Shown here: in pieces, positions 6,123-6,767 of the stretch
How positions within the stretch are numbered: the first letter of the stretch is position 1
Layout: every line of letters begins with the position of its first letter
Origin: Negativicutes bacterium UBA1444
Lineage (GTDB): Bacteria > Bacillota > Negativicutes > UBA1444
Reading direction: 5' to 3'
Assembly (NCBI GenBank): GCA_002329525.1
Contig: DCTI01000171.1
Coordinates: forward strand, 1,730-8,496
Length of the DNA: 6,767 nucleotides
The notes under the pieces: model-generated
What the model saw: only the letters and a program-made list of their open reading frames with translations
What the model was told of the DNA's origin: nothing
Database searches by the model: none
Translations under genes and position numbers: made by a program

Positions 6123-6767
6123 CTATTGCCGGATCCGATAAATCACCTTGTCGTCGACCGAAGTCAATTCAATCAACTTTTGCCGCTCTGTGAGCGGTAT
6201 TTTTTCGGCCATTTTGCGCTGGGCCACCACATAGCCGGTCTCGCCCCGGGCCAATAAAGCGGCCAGATGGTTGTCGTTTTTGAATTCCGGGCCGAATACG
6301 CCGGCATAAAACGCCATACCGGGCTGCAAAAACTTCTGCACGTGTAGCGTGGATGTTCCATCGTAGTGCTTCTGGAACTCGGCAGCGATGCCCCGGCTCG
6401 ACAGCGAGGGAACCAGTGCCGGCATGACCAGGGACGTTGCGACGACGGCAAACAGCATCATGGCCGCGACGTGGACGCCCACGGCCGCGGTGATGTTCCG
6501 ACGCCAGATCAGCAGAACCGAAGCGGCGGTCATGACCAGGATGACGCCGGAAAACCCGAGAACGCCAGCCTCCAGATGCGGCATCGTGTCAAGCGCCTTG
6601 AACAATCCGCCGATCAACAAAATCCCCTGTATGGCCAATCCGGCAATCCAGCTGAACCGAGGCTTGTCCCGGCCGTATTCCAGCGACTGGTCCAGATACC
6701 AGCCGACGATGACGGCGAGCGCCGGATACATGGGCAGAATGTAGGAGACCAGTTTCGTGGCGGAGAC
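6123..6767 (-). CDS. ArnT-like membrane glycosyltransferase (GT39/PMT-related), C-terminal part
   Basis: The last 214 residues of a polytopic membrane protein whose start lies beyond the right edge. The opening SATKLVSYILPMYPALAVIVGWYLD matches the K-L-x-x-Y-I-L-P-x-x-P-A-L-A segment of ArnT and related lipid-linked sugar transferases. These move a sugar from an undecaprenyl carrier onto an envelope acceptor such as lipid A. About four membrane helices follow (roughly residues 9-26, 39-56, 68-88 and 92-117). A soluble tail of about 85 residues then contains QPGMAFYAGVFGPEF and GYVVAQRKMAEKI, matching the extracytoplasmic C-terminal domain of this family. The catalytic N-terminal loop is not in view, so substrate and donor are unknown. 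The gene converges on the unrecognised plus-strand gene with a 10-nt gap and no obvious terminator between them. It seems unrelated to the peptide operon. Confidence 0.85.
   Translation of the reverse strand, partial: VSATKLVSYILPMYPALAVIVGWYLDQSLEYGRDKPRFSWIAGLAIQGILLIGGLFKALDTMPHLEAGVLGFSGVILVMTAASVLLIWRRNITAAVGVHVAAMMLFAVVATSLVMPALVPSLSSRGIAAEFQKHYDGTSTLHVQKFLQPGMAFYAGVFGPEFKNDNHLAALLARGETGYVVAQRKMAEKIPLTERQKLIELTSVDDKVIYRIRQ

Overview
The window carries most of one ABC-transporter operon for short peptides, read on the minus strand from about position 5080 down to the left edge. The order is dppA (lipoprotein substrate-binding protein), dppB and dppC (membrane permeases), dppD (first ATPase) and a dppF-type second ATPase that runs off the left edge. 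To the right lie about 630 bases without a convincing gene, then an unrecognised plus-strand gene. The last feature is the C-terminal part of an ArnT-like (PMT/GT39-type) membrane glycosyltransferase on the minus strand, cut by the right edge and converging on the unrecognised gene.

The organism is a bacterium, most likely a Bacillota (Firmicute). The genes have strong AGGAGG-type ribosome binding sites, one ATPase starts with TTG, and the binding protein is a lipoprotein with a typical lipobox. The overall base composition looks near 50% GC by eye, and a lipid A-type glycosyltransferase relative sits nearby, which would fit a Negativicutes/Sporomusa-like member. That finer placement is inference and not secure.

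The five transporter genes are tightly packed. Gaps are 91 nt (A-B), 2 nt (B-C), 13 nt (C-D) and 12 nt (D-F), so they should be one transcript. The only wide gap, after dppA, holds a perfect 17-bp inverted repeat without a U-tract. This suits an mRNA-stabilising or processing hairpin that lets the binding protein be made in excess of the membrane parts. Upstream of dppA there is a weak candidate promoter, a 13-bp dyad near its expected start site, and a small hydrophobic reading frame whose stop overlaps the dppA start as ATGA. These are leads and not established elements.

I saw no CRISPR array, tRNA, rRNA or intact mobile element, and nothing that I can call a clearly new system. The best places for a second look are the dppA leader, the A-B hairpin and the unrecognised gene at 5.7-6.1 kb, which lacks a convincing start codon.
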